A model generated the notes under the pieces. It did no database searches and had not been told where the DNA came from. It was given only the letters and a program-made list of their open reading frames with translations. A stretch of 64,000 bases of DNA from Hymenobacter jeongseonensis (GTDB lineage Bacteria > Bacteroidota > Bacteroidia > Cytophagales > Hymenobacteraceae): NCBI RefSeq assembly GCF_015694725.1, contig NZ_JADQDQ010000001.1:806001-870000 (forward strand). Direction: 5' to 3'. Shown in pieces: positions 35,141 to 43,615 of this stretch (position 1 is its first letter; every line of letters starts with the position of its first letter). The position numbers and the translations under genes are program-made.

Positions 35141-36169
35141 TTACACGGCAGCCGGGCTCTCCAGTAGCTCCATCTGCCACTGCAGCTGCTCTTCGCGAAT
35201 GGGGTAGGGCACGCCGTTGCGAATGGTTTGGAACACGGCTTCGAATAGACTCAAGTAGTCGCCAGGTTCGGCGGGGTCAGCCGTTGTAATGAGGGTGCCG
35301 TCGGGGCTGGCCAGGGTGAGGCGGCCTTCCTGGCCGGGCGTTTCCTGGCCGTATTCGGCAACTAGGGGCGACATGCCGTGCAGGAGTTGGGCTTCCTGGG
35401 GGTCGGTGCGGTCTTTTTGGTAGCTGCCCAGGGTGCCGTGCAGCACGTAGGCCGGACCCGGGGCGGCCACGAGCAGGCTGGATGTCAGCCACACATTCAG
35501 GCCCTGGGGGTAGCGCAGGTGCAGTGAGAAAAAGTCCGTAACCCGGCTGCCGGGCCGGTGCTGGCCCACCGATTTGTGAAAGCTGAGGGGCTGACCAAAC
35601 AGGCTGAGGGCTTGGTCAATGAGGTGCGGGCCCAGGTCGTAGAGCAAGCCGCTGCCCGGCACGGGTTCTTCCTTGAATTTCTTGATATTAAGCGTCGGTT
35701 TGTAGCGGTCGAAGCGGAAATGAGCTTCGATGAGGTGGCCGAGCTGTCCGCTGTTTACTACGCGCCGCACCGCCGCAAAGTCACTGTCCCAGCGGCGGTT
35801 TTGGTAGGCCAGCAGGTGGCGGTCCATTTGCTGGGCGAGGGCCGATAATTCCTGCATTTCGGCCACGGAAGTCACTACGGGTTTTTCCAGCACCACGTGC
35901 TTGCCGGCGCGCAGGGCTTGCTGGGCCAGCTCGAAGTGGGTGTTGCTGGGCGTGTTCACCACCACCAGCTCAATGGTCGGGTCGGCCAGCAGCTCGGTCA
36001 CGCTGGAGTAGCTGCGGATGGTGGGGTAGTTGAGGCGCATGCGCTGCTCGCTGCGCTCGGCCACGGCCTGCAAGTCGAATCCGGGGTGTGCGGTAAGAAA
36101 CGGCGCGTGAAATAGCTTGCCCGACATGCCGTAGGCCAGCAGGGCGGTGCGAATGGGAGCAGTGGTCAT
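35141..36169 (-). CDS. Gfo/Idh/MocA family oxidoreductase
   Basis: A cytoplasmic NAD(P)-dependent dehydrogenase of 342 residues. The Rossmann start is TALLAYGMSGKLFHAPFL, a variant with GxSGxxFH typical of the YdgJ/scyllo-inositol subgroup. VVNTPSNTHFELAQQAL and the catalytic Lys motif GKHVVLEKPVVTS follow. The C-terminal domain carries GSGLLYDLGPHLIDQAL. The substrate is probably a cyclic polyol or sugar. The ATG is only a few bases downstream of TACTTTG (minus strand, 36174-36180), so the message may be leaderless. There is no operon partner. Confidence 0.9.
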   Translation of the reverse strand: MTTAPIRTALLAYGMSGKLFHAPFLTAHPGFDLQAVAERSEQRMRLNYPTIRSYSSVTELLADPTIELVVVNTPSNTHFELAQQALRAGKHVVLEKPVVTSVAEMQELSALAQQMDRHLLAYQNRRWDSDFAAVRRVVNSGQLGHLIEAHFRFDRYKPTLNIKKFKEEPVPGSGLLYDLGPHLIDQALSLFGQPLSFHKSVGQHRPGSRVTDFFSLHLRYPQGLNVWLTSSLLVAAPGPAYVLHGTLGSYQKDRTDPQEAQLLHGMSPLVAEYGQETPGQEGRLTLASPDGTLITTADPAEPGDYLSLFEAVFQTIRNGVPYPIREEQLQWQMELLESPAAV

Positions 36170-36573
36170 GCCTCAAAGTAACACCGCCCCTTCTCAAAAC
36201 CGGGCGGGTTCCAGAACCGCATCCCCTGCCAATCACCACTGACCAATCACCCCAAAAGTGGAATAATTAAATAGCGGCAAAAAGGACATTGTTCAGAAAA
36301 TTATTGATAATCAACAGGTATTAATCCTTAACTACTGCGTTTGATAGATTGCTTTTTTGATTGTGCCTAACTTGTACCGGGTTTTTTAAGGCAGCGTTGG
36401 GCACTATACTTCCCGTCAGGCGTTTGCTCTTAAAAATAAGCAGCCCATCGGCTTGCGGAAGCGTCATTTCTTCGGTGCAGCACCGGTAGATGGTACTTCC
36501 GGAATATTTACAAAATCGGGGGCGGCCCGCGGTTTGCCAAGCAAACCAGTATTACAGACGAAAACTAGACGAT
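36170..36573. other. Intergenic region upstream of the giant secreted protein gene
   Basis: 404 bases holding divergent promoters. The middle part (36290-36400) is strongly AT-rich compared with its surroundings, with TTATTGATAATCAA and TTTTTTGATTG runs, and TAACTTGT at about 36369 is a partial -7 match. No gene is visible. Confidence 0.5.
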
Positions 36574-39500
36574 ATGAAGCAATTAGTTATTCTTACTGCC
36601 TGGCTGGGCCTACTGCTGGGTAGTTATTCGTCGGCCCAGGCCCAGACCAAAAAGCCGGTTCCCGCTGGCGCGCCGGTAGCGGCCAACGCCCCGGCGGCTA
36701 CGGCCCCGCGCTACCAAGTAGGCAAGCTCTCGACTGACCCCGCCCAGTACATGGTTGATGTGCAGAGCATGATGGCCAGCACCAACAATGCAGCCGCCCG
36801 CGCGGTTGCGGCGCGCCTCAAGGAACTGTGGGGCTCCAACCGCCTCACCTCGTCGCAGCAGGCGCGCATCGTGGCGCTGTCGCAAACCATGCTGGCCAAG
36901 CGCTTCCGGCCCCGGCCGCACTTCGAATACTTGTTTGGAGCCATTGTGGGGGGCGCCACTACGGCTAAGCTCAGCGACCAGCAGATGGACCAGTACCTCG
37001 ACGTGCTGGGCCAAACCTTGGAAAAGGAAGCGCCCCAGGAAACGGAGAAGTTTATCTTCATGACCAACCGCTTTTTCAACGGCGGCTACCTCTACCGCAC
37101 CGGCTACAACACCCTGCGGGCCATCAACGGCACCGTGTCGTTTGCGTATTCGCCCATTGCGGCGCCCGTTTCCAACCTTGATTTTGGCGCGCCCACGCCG
37201 GCCCCCAAAGAAGAACCGTTGCCCGTCGCCAAGCCCGTAGCCCCGAAGCCCGTGGCGAAAGCGCCGGCCAAAGCCGCCTCGAAACCCGTGGCCAAAAAGA
37301 AAGCCAGCAGCAGCGGCTGGGATACATCCGACATGTGGTCGTCGCCCTCGGGGGGGGGCTGGGGCGACTCGGACGATGGCTGGGGCGCACCGGTGAAGAA
37401 AGCGCCGGCCAAAAAGCCCGTGGCCAAAACCACGGCCAAGCCCGCCGCGGGCAGCGCCAAGACCGCGCCGGCCAAGGAAGCCGCGCCGGTAGTAAGCGCT
37501 GCCGATTTTGAGACGCCCACGGCATCATTTACGCCGTCGGCCTTGCCCTACGACGATTATATGGCGCCGCCCGCCCGCGGCGCGGTGATAGTGGTGAAGG
37601 ACGCCGACTTGTTTATGGCCACGGCCGGCGACTCGATATTTCTGAAGAAAGTAAGCGGCACGGCCGTGCCCAATTCCAACCGCTTTATCGCCACGGGCGG
37701 CCAGCTAGTGTGGTCCATCAAAACCAATCTGGTGACAGCGGATATGACGGGGTTCGACTTCGACCTGACCAAGCCCGAGTTCACGGCCCAACCGGTAACG
37801 CTGACGTACCCGGCCCTGCTGGAAGCGCCCGTGAAAGGTGCCCTGAGCTACAAGAGTGTGCGCCGCAAGCCCGGCGCCACCGAAACCGGCTACCCGCGCT
37901 TCATCACCCTCACCAACGATGCCCGCATCAAAAACCTGGGCGAAAACCTGCAGTACCGCGGCGGCTTGTCGATGGCCGGCAGCAAGGTGCTAAGCGCAGC
38001 GCTGGACGGCTCGCTTTCCAACCTCACGGTGAGCCTGGACGGCAAGCCCAAATTCAAAGCGGCGTCGCGGGCTTACGTGCTCGGCGACTCCGTGATTACG
38101 GCCAGTCGGGCGGCGGTTACCATTTATCAGGGGGCGAAGGATTCCGTGACGCACCCGGGCGCGCAGCTCAAGTTCTCGAAGGGCAAGCAGCAACTCAAGC
38201 TGGCCCGCGAGGAAGGCTTGTACAAAAACACGCCGTACAGCGACTCCTACCACCAGATGGACATTCGCACCGAGGCCCTGACTTGGAACCTGCGCGAGCC
38301 GACCATCGACTTCGCGGTGCTGTCGTCCAAAAACCAGCAGTCGGCGGATTTTGAAAGCAAGGAGTTCTTTACAAACAGCCGCTACCAGCAGCTCAAGAGC
38401 ATCAACCGCCTGCACCCGCTGCAAATGCTGCTGGGCTACAGCCAGAGCCACAACAACATCAAAATCCTCAATGTAAAGGACCTGGCCACCGACCTGAAAA
38501 CGTCGGAGCCCAACATGCGCAGCGCCATGGCCGGCCTGGCCCGCGACGGCTACGTGCAGTGGAACCCCCAAACCGGCGAGGTGACCATTCTGCCCAAGGG
38601 CTCGCACTACGTGGCTTCCGCCCGCGACCGCAAAGACTACGACCACATCGCTATTAAGTCCCTATCGGGCACGGGCCGCAACGCCACGCTCAATCTGAAC
38701 ACCAACGAGCTGCTGGTTCGGGGCGTGGAGCGCTTCAATTTCTCCGACGACTCGGCCACGGTGTTTGTGCAGCCGGACAGTGCCATTATCCGCATTCAGA
38801 AAAACCGGAACATCGATTTCGGCGGCACGGTGGTGGCGTCGGCTATGCGCTTCCGGGGCCGCGACTTCAAGTTTGATTACGACGGCTTCTACGTCGACAT
38901 GGCCAAGATTGACTCCATCGTCATTCGCAGCGAGGCCCGTGATTCCAAAGGCAAGCCCACCGGCAAGCACGCCGACTTTGCCCTGACCAACAAGGGCAAG
39001 GTTTCGACCGGCCGCCTGTATTTGAACGACCCCAACAACAAATCGGGCCGCAAAAAGAAGGGCCAGTACCCGTCGTTCGACTCCAAGAGCGGCGCCAATG
39101 TGTACTTCGGCAAGCAGGACGTGCTCGGCGGTGCCTACGACTCGACCCTGGTATTCGACATCCCGCCGTTTAAGCTCGATTCGCTCAACGGCATCAGCAA
39201 ATCGGCGTCGGGTTTTGATGGCACGTTCCGTAGCGGCGGCATCATTCCCGATATTAAAACCAAGCTCACCGTGCAAGAAGACGGCTCGCTGGGCTTCATC
39301 TACGACGTGCCCAAAGACGGCTTCCCGCTCTACAAGGGCCGGGGTCGCGTCTTCAATAAGGTGAAGATGAGCGCCAAGGGCTTGCAAGCCGACGGCACCA
39401 TTACCTACCAAACCGGCACGTTCACGTCCAATCAGTTTGTGATGTACCGCGACTCGTTGGTGACGGTGGGCCGGTCGGGCATGATTACTGCCAAGAAGGG

Positions 39501-42063
39501 GGAAGGCGTCGACATTGCGAAGATGACGCTGCCGCCGGGCTACCTCATGAACTGGAACGTGAAGCAGGACTCCATGTTCCTGTCCACGCCGCGCACCGGC
39601 GAGCCCATTCGCCTCTACAGCTCCGCCGACCGCAAGACCAAAACGGTGTCGGCCTACACCTTCAAGGGCACGGCCTTGCTCACGCCCAAATCCACGGGCG
39701 GCAGCGGCACCCTCGACGGGCCGCAGTCCTTCATCAAGTCGCCGGAGTTTGTCTTCAAAACCGATAGCTACTCGGGCAGCAAAGCCACGGTCAACATCAA
39801 ATCGGCCGAAGTCAACAAGCCGGCGCTCACCGCCAACGAGGTGGCCTTTGACTACAACCTGACCAAGGGCTACGCCGATTTCAAGCGCGAAGAAGGCAGC
39901 AAAGCCAGCATCGACCTGCCCTACTCCAAGTTCAAAACCACCCTGAGCGGCGGCCGTTGGGACTTCAAAAAGAAACAGGTGCAGCTGCGCGTAGCTGCCA
40001 ACGCGGACTCCACCAATTCCTATTTCTATTCCACCAACCCCGAGCAGGCCCTGCGCTTCAAGGCCTCGAGTGCGGTGTACGACCTAGCAAAGTACCAGAT
40101 GAAAGTGGGCGGCGTGCCCCATATTGCCGCCGCCGATGCCTGGATTATTCCCGACTCGGGCAAGGTCAACATTCTGGCCAACGGCCGTATTCAGCGCTTC
40201 AAAAACGCAACCGTGGAGCTGGACTCGTTGGGCAAGTTCCACCGCCTGAACAAAGGCAGCATCGAAGTGCTGTCCAAGCTGGCCTTCACCGGGAGCGCCG
40301 AGTACACCTTCAAAACGGCCCGCGACTCGGTGGCCCTGCGCTTCACCAACTTCGAGCCCGACCCGGCCGCCATTCTGGCGGGCAAGGGCCGGAGCGTCCG
40401 GAACTTGCTTGGCGGCAAGAAAGACGAGTTCAGCAGCGGCGGCACGGGCCCGGCCACCGTGGCCACGGCCACCGTGAGCTCGGCCACCAAGTTTCAGCTC
40501 ACGCCCCGCATCGGCTACCGCGGCAACGTGCAGCTGAACTCGCAGCGCCGCGGCTTTGCCTTCGACGGGCAGGTGCAGCTGCAGTTTGGCAAAGAGCGGA
40601 ACCTGGCCGAATGGGTGGCCATCAAGGACTCCATCGACCCCAAGAATTTCAGCCTCAACCTGCGCGACGTGAAGTCTGAAAACGGCAAGCCGCTGGTTAC
40701 CGGCCTGTTCCTTTCGGACCAGTCCAATAAGGTGTACCCCTTGTATGCCGCCACCGTGCCCAACGAGAGCGACGTGACCCTGTTCAAAGTGGATGGCGAC
40801 CTGCGCTACGACGATAAAAAAGGCATTTATACCATCTCGCGCAACGACTTGAGCAACATTAACGCCTACGAAGGCGCGGTGCTCACCTACACCGATTCCA
40901 CTAGCGCGCTGGCTTTCCGGGGCCCGATGACGTTCATCAACTCCAACAAAAACTACAAGATGGTGGGCAGCGGCGTGGGCACGGCCAACCCCGACAGCGC
41001 CCGCTACACGGTGGACGCGCTGCTGGGCATTGACATCGAGATGCCACCCAAGGCCGTGGAGGTGATGGCCGCCGAGTTGGCCAAGGTGACCAAGGGCTCG
41101 CCCGAAGCCCAGGACGGCTCCACCAACGAGCTTTACAAGCTGGGCCAGTTCATCGGCGACCGCGGCGTGGAGGCCTACAGCATGCGCAAGGGCAGCCCCG
41201 AATCCATCATGAAGCTCTCGCCTAAGCTGATGCACACCCTGTTGTTGAGCCGCGTGAACCTGCGCTGGAGCGAGAAGCGGCGTGCTTGGTACTCGGTGGG
41301 CCTACTCGGCCTGTCGGGCGTGGGCAAGCAGCCGCTTAATGCCCTAGTAAGTGGCCACGTAGAGATTCGTCGTGAAAACGAAACCGACGTGGTGGAAATC
41401 TACCTTGAGCCCGAGGCCCAGACTTGGTACTACTTCAAATACGCCAACAACCTGCTGCTGACGAAGTCGTCAAGCGAGGACTTCGACAATGAAGTCCGCG
41501 GCAAGGCCAAGTACGACTACAACACGGCCACCAGCTACGGCGCTTTCGTGGGCGACTTCTCGGACGTGGACGCCTTCCGCGCGCATTTCCAGAAAGACTA
41601 CCTGGGCAAGTCCGGTAAGCTGGCCGCCCGCCCGGCTGCGCCGGTTTCGACCGGAAACTTCGACAACCTGGACGGCAAGAAGAAGAAAAAAGGCAAGAAC
41701 GACGACGCCTTTACCGAAGACCCCAATGCCGACCCAGCCGCCGCTGCCGCCGCCGAGCCCACCAAAAAGAAGAGCAAGAAAGCCAAGGCCAACGACCCCT
41801 TCGGCGATGGCGTGATGGAAGACCCCAACGCCCCGGCCACGCCCGCCCCCAAGGAAGCGGCCAAGGACAAAGCCGCCGCACCCGCCCCTGATGCAGCTCC
41901 CGACCCCGCCGAGGCCAAAAAAGCAGCCGACCGCGAAGCCAAGAAGGAGGAAGAGCGCATCAAAAAAGAAGAGGAGCGCATCAAGAAGGAAGAAGAAAAA
42001 CAGAAAAAAGAAGCCGAGAAGCGCAAGAAAAAAGGCACCGAAGACCCCTTCGGCGACAGCTAA
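36574..42063 (+). CDS. Giant secreted protein of unknown function (1829 residues)
   Basis: The signal peptide is MKQLVILTAWLGLLLG...AQAQ. A helical N-terminal region (about 45-215) is followed by a low-complexity Ala/Lys/Pro linker with a Gly/Trp/Asp/Ser patch (WDTSDMWSS, GWGDSDDGWG; about 215-315). A very long beta-rich body comes next, in which short strands alternate with Lys/Ser/Asp turns, resembling repeated OstA/LptA-like or bridge-like strands. At about 612-680 a stretch reads like a winged helix (see findings). A well-conserved-looking C-terminal block (about 1565-1690) contains RRAWYSVGLLGLSGVG and EPEAQTWYYFKYAN. The tail is Lys/Glu/Ala-rich and charged, and DPFGD occurs twice, the second at the very end. 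It is a single gene. I do not recognise a characterised family. An envelope-spanning or surface role is inferred only from the signal peptide and beta content. Confidence 0.85.
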   Translation: MKQLVILTAWLGLLLGSYSSAQAQTKKPVPAGAPVAANAPAATAPRYQVGKLSTDPAQYMVDVQSMMASTNNAAARAVAARLKELWGSNRLTSSQQARIVALSQTMLAKRFRPRPHFEYLFGAIVGGATTAKLSDQQMDQYLDVLGQTLEKEAPQETEKFIFMTNRFFNGGYLYRTGYNTLRAINGTVSFAYSPIAAPVSNLDFGAPTPAPKEEPLPVAKPVAPKPVAKAPAKAASKPVAKKKASSSGWDTSDMWSSPSGGGWGDSDDGWGAPVKKAPAKKPVAKTTAKPAAGSAKTAPAKEAAPVVSAADFETPTASFTPSALPYDDYMAPPARGAVIVVKDADLFMATAGDSIFLKKVSGTAVPNSNRFIATGGQLVWSIKTNLVTADMTGFDFDLTKPEFTAQPVTLTYPALLEAPVKGALSYKSVRRKPGATETGYPRFITLTNDARIKNLGENLQYRGGLSMAGSKVLSAALDGSLSNLTVSLDGKPKFKAASRAYVLGDSVITASRAAVTIYQGAKDSVTHPGAQLKFSKGKQQLKLAREEGLYKNTPYSDSYHQMDIRTEALTWNLREPTIDFAVLSSKNQQSADFESKEFFTNSRYQQLKSINRLHPLQMLLGYSQSHNNIKILNVKDLATDLKTSEPNMRSAMAGLARDGYVQWNPQTGEVTILPKGSHYVASARDRKDYDHIAIKSLSGTGRNATLNLNTNELLVRGVERFNFSDDSATVFVQPDSAIIRIQKNRNIDFGGTVVASAMRFRGRDFKFDYDGFYVDMAKIDSIVIRSEARDSKGKPTGKHADFALTNKGKVSTGRLYLNDPNNKSGRKKKGQYPSFDSKSGANVYFGKQDVLGGAYDSTLVFDIPPFKLDSLNGISKSASGFDGTFRSGGIIPDIKTKLTVQEDGSLGFIYDVPKDGFPLYKGRGRVFNKVKMSAKGLQADGTITYQTGTFTSNQFVMYRDSLVTVGRSGMITAKKGEGVDIAKMTLPPGYLMNWNVKQDSMFLSTPRTGEPIRLYSSADRKTKTVSAYTFKGTALLTPKSTGGSGTLDGPQSFIKSPEFVFKTDSYSGSKATVNIKSAEVNKPALTANEVAFDYNLTKGYADFKREEGSKASIDLPYSKFKTTLSGGRWDFKKKQVQLRVAANADSTNSYFYSTNPEQALRFKASSAVYDLAKYQMKVGGVPHIAAADAWIIPDSGKVNILANGRIQRFKNATVELDSLGKFHRLNKGSIEVLSKLAFTGSAEYTFKTARDSVALRFTNFEPDPAAILAGKGRSVRNLLGGKKDEFSSGGTGPATVATATVSSATKFQLTPRIGYRGNVQLNSQRRGFAFDGQVQLQFGKERNLAEWVAIKDSIDPKNFSLNLRDVKSENGKPLVTGLFLSDQSNKVYPLYAATVPNESDVTLFKVDGDLRYDDKKGIYTISRNDLSNINAYEGAVLTYTDSTSALAFRGPMTFINSNKNYKMVGSGVGTANPDSARYTVDALLGIDIEMPPKAVEVMAAELAKVTKGSPEAQDGSTNELYKLGQFIGDRGVEAYSMRKGSPESIMKLSPKLMHTLLLSRVNLRWSEKRRAWYSVGLLGLSGVGKQPLNALVSGHVEIRRENETDVVEIYLEPEAQTWYYFKYANNLLLTKSSSEDFDNEVRGKAKYDYNTATSYGAFVGDFSDVDAFRAHFQKDYLGKSGKLAARPAAPVSTGNFDNLDGKKKKKGKNDDAFTEDPNADPAAAAAAEPTKKKSKKAKANDPFGDGVMEDPNAPATPAPKEAAKDKAAAPAPDAAPDPAEAKKAADREAKKEEERIKKEEERIKKEEEKQKKEAEKRKKKGTEDPFGDS
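37350..37358 (+). repeat. Homopolymeric G9 tract inside the giant gene
   Basis: Nine consecutive G residues at codons about 259-262 encode part of SPSGGGWGD in the low-complexity linker. A gain or loss of one G would truncate the protein soon after. Confidence 0.9.
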
Positions 42064-42093
42064 GCTACCGGCCAAACCAGCGTGACTCATTAA

Positions 42094-42199
42094 AAAAGAA
42101 CGTCATGCTGAGCGCCGCCGAAGCATCTCGCGTGTGGTAGTAAAATCAATTACTGCCCCAATAGAGATGCTTCGGCGGCGCTCAGCATGACGTTCTTTT
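42094..42199. repeat. Dispersed inverted-repeat element R3 (36-bp perfect arms)
   Basis: The left arm 42094-42129 and right arm 42164-42199 are exactly complementary over 36 bases. Core text is CGTCATGCTGAGC..CGAAGCATCTC. The 34-base centre holds GGTAGTAA and TTACTGCC, themselves nearly complementary. It lies between the giant gene and plsY, with A and T runs at the outer ends that would let it act as a terminator. Confidence 0.9.
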
Positions 42200-42254
42200 A
42201 TTCGACGCTCCGCAGCACGTGCTGTTATTTTGTGCATCATCCCCAATTCCCTCT

Positions 42255-42899
42255 ATGAACTATCTCTACATTGTCCTCGCACTGCTGGCCGCCTACCTCC
42301 TTGGCTCCATTCCCACGGCTCTGTGGGTGGGCCGCCGCTTCTTTGGCTTGGCCGATATCCGCGAGCACGGCTCCGGCAACGCTGGCGCCACCAATACCTT
42401 CCGGGTCCTCGGTCCCAAAGCCGGCACCGCCGTGCTGCTAGTTGATGCTTTGAAGGGCTTCGTAGCCGCGTACTTCTTGCCCATGTGGCTGGTGGCGCAG
42501 GGTGCCATTGCCCCCGAGCACGAGTTGTATTTCAAGCTGGCGTGTGGGGTGTTGGCCATTGTAGGCCATATTTTTCCTGTGTTCGCGCAGTTTCGGGGTG
42601 GCAAGGGCGTAGCCACCGTGCTGGGCATGATGCTGGGCGTGGCCCCCGCTACGGTGGGCGTGTGCATGCTCGTGTTTATTGTGATGCTGCTGCTGTTCCG
42701 CTACGTGTCCTTGGCCAGTATGACGGCCGGCCTCACCTTCGCGCTGCTGCAATTGCTGCCCCAGTTCCGGCCGGCGCAGCCGTTCATGGTGTACGTCGGC
42801 TTTGTGCTGGCAGTGCTGCTCATCTATACCCACCGCGCCAACATCGGCCGGTTAAGGAGTGGCACGGAGAGCCGCGTGCCGCTGTTTGGGCGGAAGTAA
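42255..42899 (+). CDS. plsY: Glycerol-3-phosphate acyltransferase PlsY
   Basis: An inner-membrane enzyme of 214 residues with five or more helices. It transfers the acyl group from acyl-phosphate to glycerol 3-phosphate, the first step of phospholipid synthesis. The three conserved cytoplasmic motifs are visible: LLGSIPTALWVGR then GSGNAGATNTFRVLG (motif 1), HIFPVFAQFRGGKGVAT (motif 2), and YTHRANIGRLRSGTE near the C-terminus (motif 3). The start MNYLYIVLALLAAYLLGS fits the family; the longer in-frame ATG at 42219 does not. It is followed 57 bases later by a small secreted protein gene. Confidence 0.96.
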   Translation: MNYLYIVLALLAAYLLGSIPTALWVGRRFFGLADIREHGSGNAGATNTFRVLGPKAGTAVLLVDALKGFVAAYFLPMWLVAQGAIAPEHELYFKLACGVLAIVGHIFPVFAQFRGGKGVATVLGMMLGVAPATVGVCMLVFIVMLLLFRYVSLASMTAGLTFALLQLLPQFRPAQPFMVYVGFVLAVLLIYTHRANIGRLRSGTESRVPLFGRK

Positions 42900-42956
42900 A
42901 AAGGTGCTAGGGGCCTTGCCATCAGTCATGGCTTAAGCATACGTTACTTTTAGCGC

Positions 42957-43538
42957 ATGTTCCGTTCCCTATTTGCCCTGATGGTGGGCTGCCTGCTGCT
43001 GGCCGGCCCAGTTGCCGCCCAGAAGATTGATGGTGCCCTGGCGACTGCGCCGGCAGGCTTTCATTGGCAACCCTTGCCCGAAGTGAAGGCCGCCATGCTG
43101 CTGCCCGACGGCTGGTACTACAAGGCAGAGCTTGGAAAAGATACCCAGGCCTACTTCCTGACGCAGGAAGAAATAGTGGAAGGCGGCGAGTTTCAAACCG
43201 GCTTATCGCTGAACGTGGTGCAAAAAGTGCAGGCCAAAACCAACCGCAAGGCCGCCGACTACGCCCGGGCTTTCAGCGCCCGCGCCGGGCTGGCGCCCAC
43301 CCAGGAAGTGCTCGACCGGAAGGAGGAGGCGCTGGGACCGTTGCGCCTGTTTCGGGTGCGCTACCGGGCCGCACCGGCCGATGCCAGCCCCAAGATTATC
43401 TGCCAATGGGCCATTGCCAACACCAAAACCGACACCTTCTACATGATGGTGTTTGAAAGCCCCGAAAAGGAGTGGGCCGAAGCCTGGCAGCTGGGGGAAA
43501 CGATGGTGCGCGAGCTGGTGCTCGATTCGAAGCAGTAG
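42957..43538 (+). CDS. Small secreted protein of unknown function
   Basis: A protein of 193 residues with a signal peptide (MFRSLFALMVGCLLLAGPVAAQ). The mature domain (about 30-190) is a mixed alpha/beta fold with one Cys (IICQWA). It contains a block beginning MLLPDGWYYKAE, then ALGPLRLFRVRYRA and a C-terminal helix EWAEAWQLGETMVREL. The pattern recalls PsbP/MOG1-like domains found in many secreted Bacteroidetes proteins, but this is only a resemblance. It lies between plsY and the M20 dipeptidase on the same strand with gaps of 57 and 77 bases. TACTTTTA sits shortly upstream of its start. Confidence 0.7.
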   Translation: MFRSLFALMVGCLLLAGPVAAQKIDGALATAPAGFHWQPLPEVKAAMLLPDGWYYKAELGKDTQAYFLTQEEIVEGGEFQTGLSLNVVQKVQAKTNRKAADYARAFSARAGLAPTQEVLDRKEEALGPLRLFRVRYRAAPADASPKIICQWAIANTKTDTFYMMVFESPEKEWAEAWQLGETMVRELVLDSKQ

Positions 43539-43615
43539 CGGGACGTATGGAGTGAGGGTTCCGGCGCAGCCCGCTACTTTTACCCCCGTATTCCCAATCC
43601 CAACTCCCGCTCCGC

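Noticed and set aside
40084..41235. Minus-strand 383-codon frame inside the giant gene
   Set aside because: Antisense shadow with His/Val/Gly-rich content. The plus-strand protein is continuous through it.
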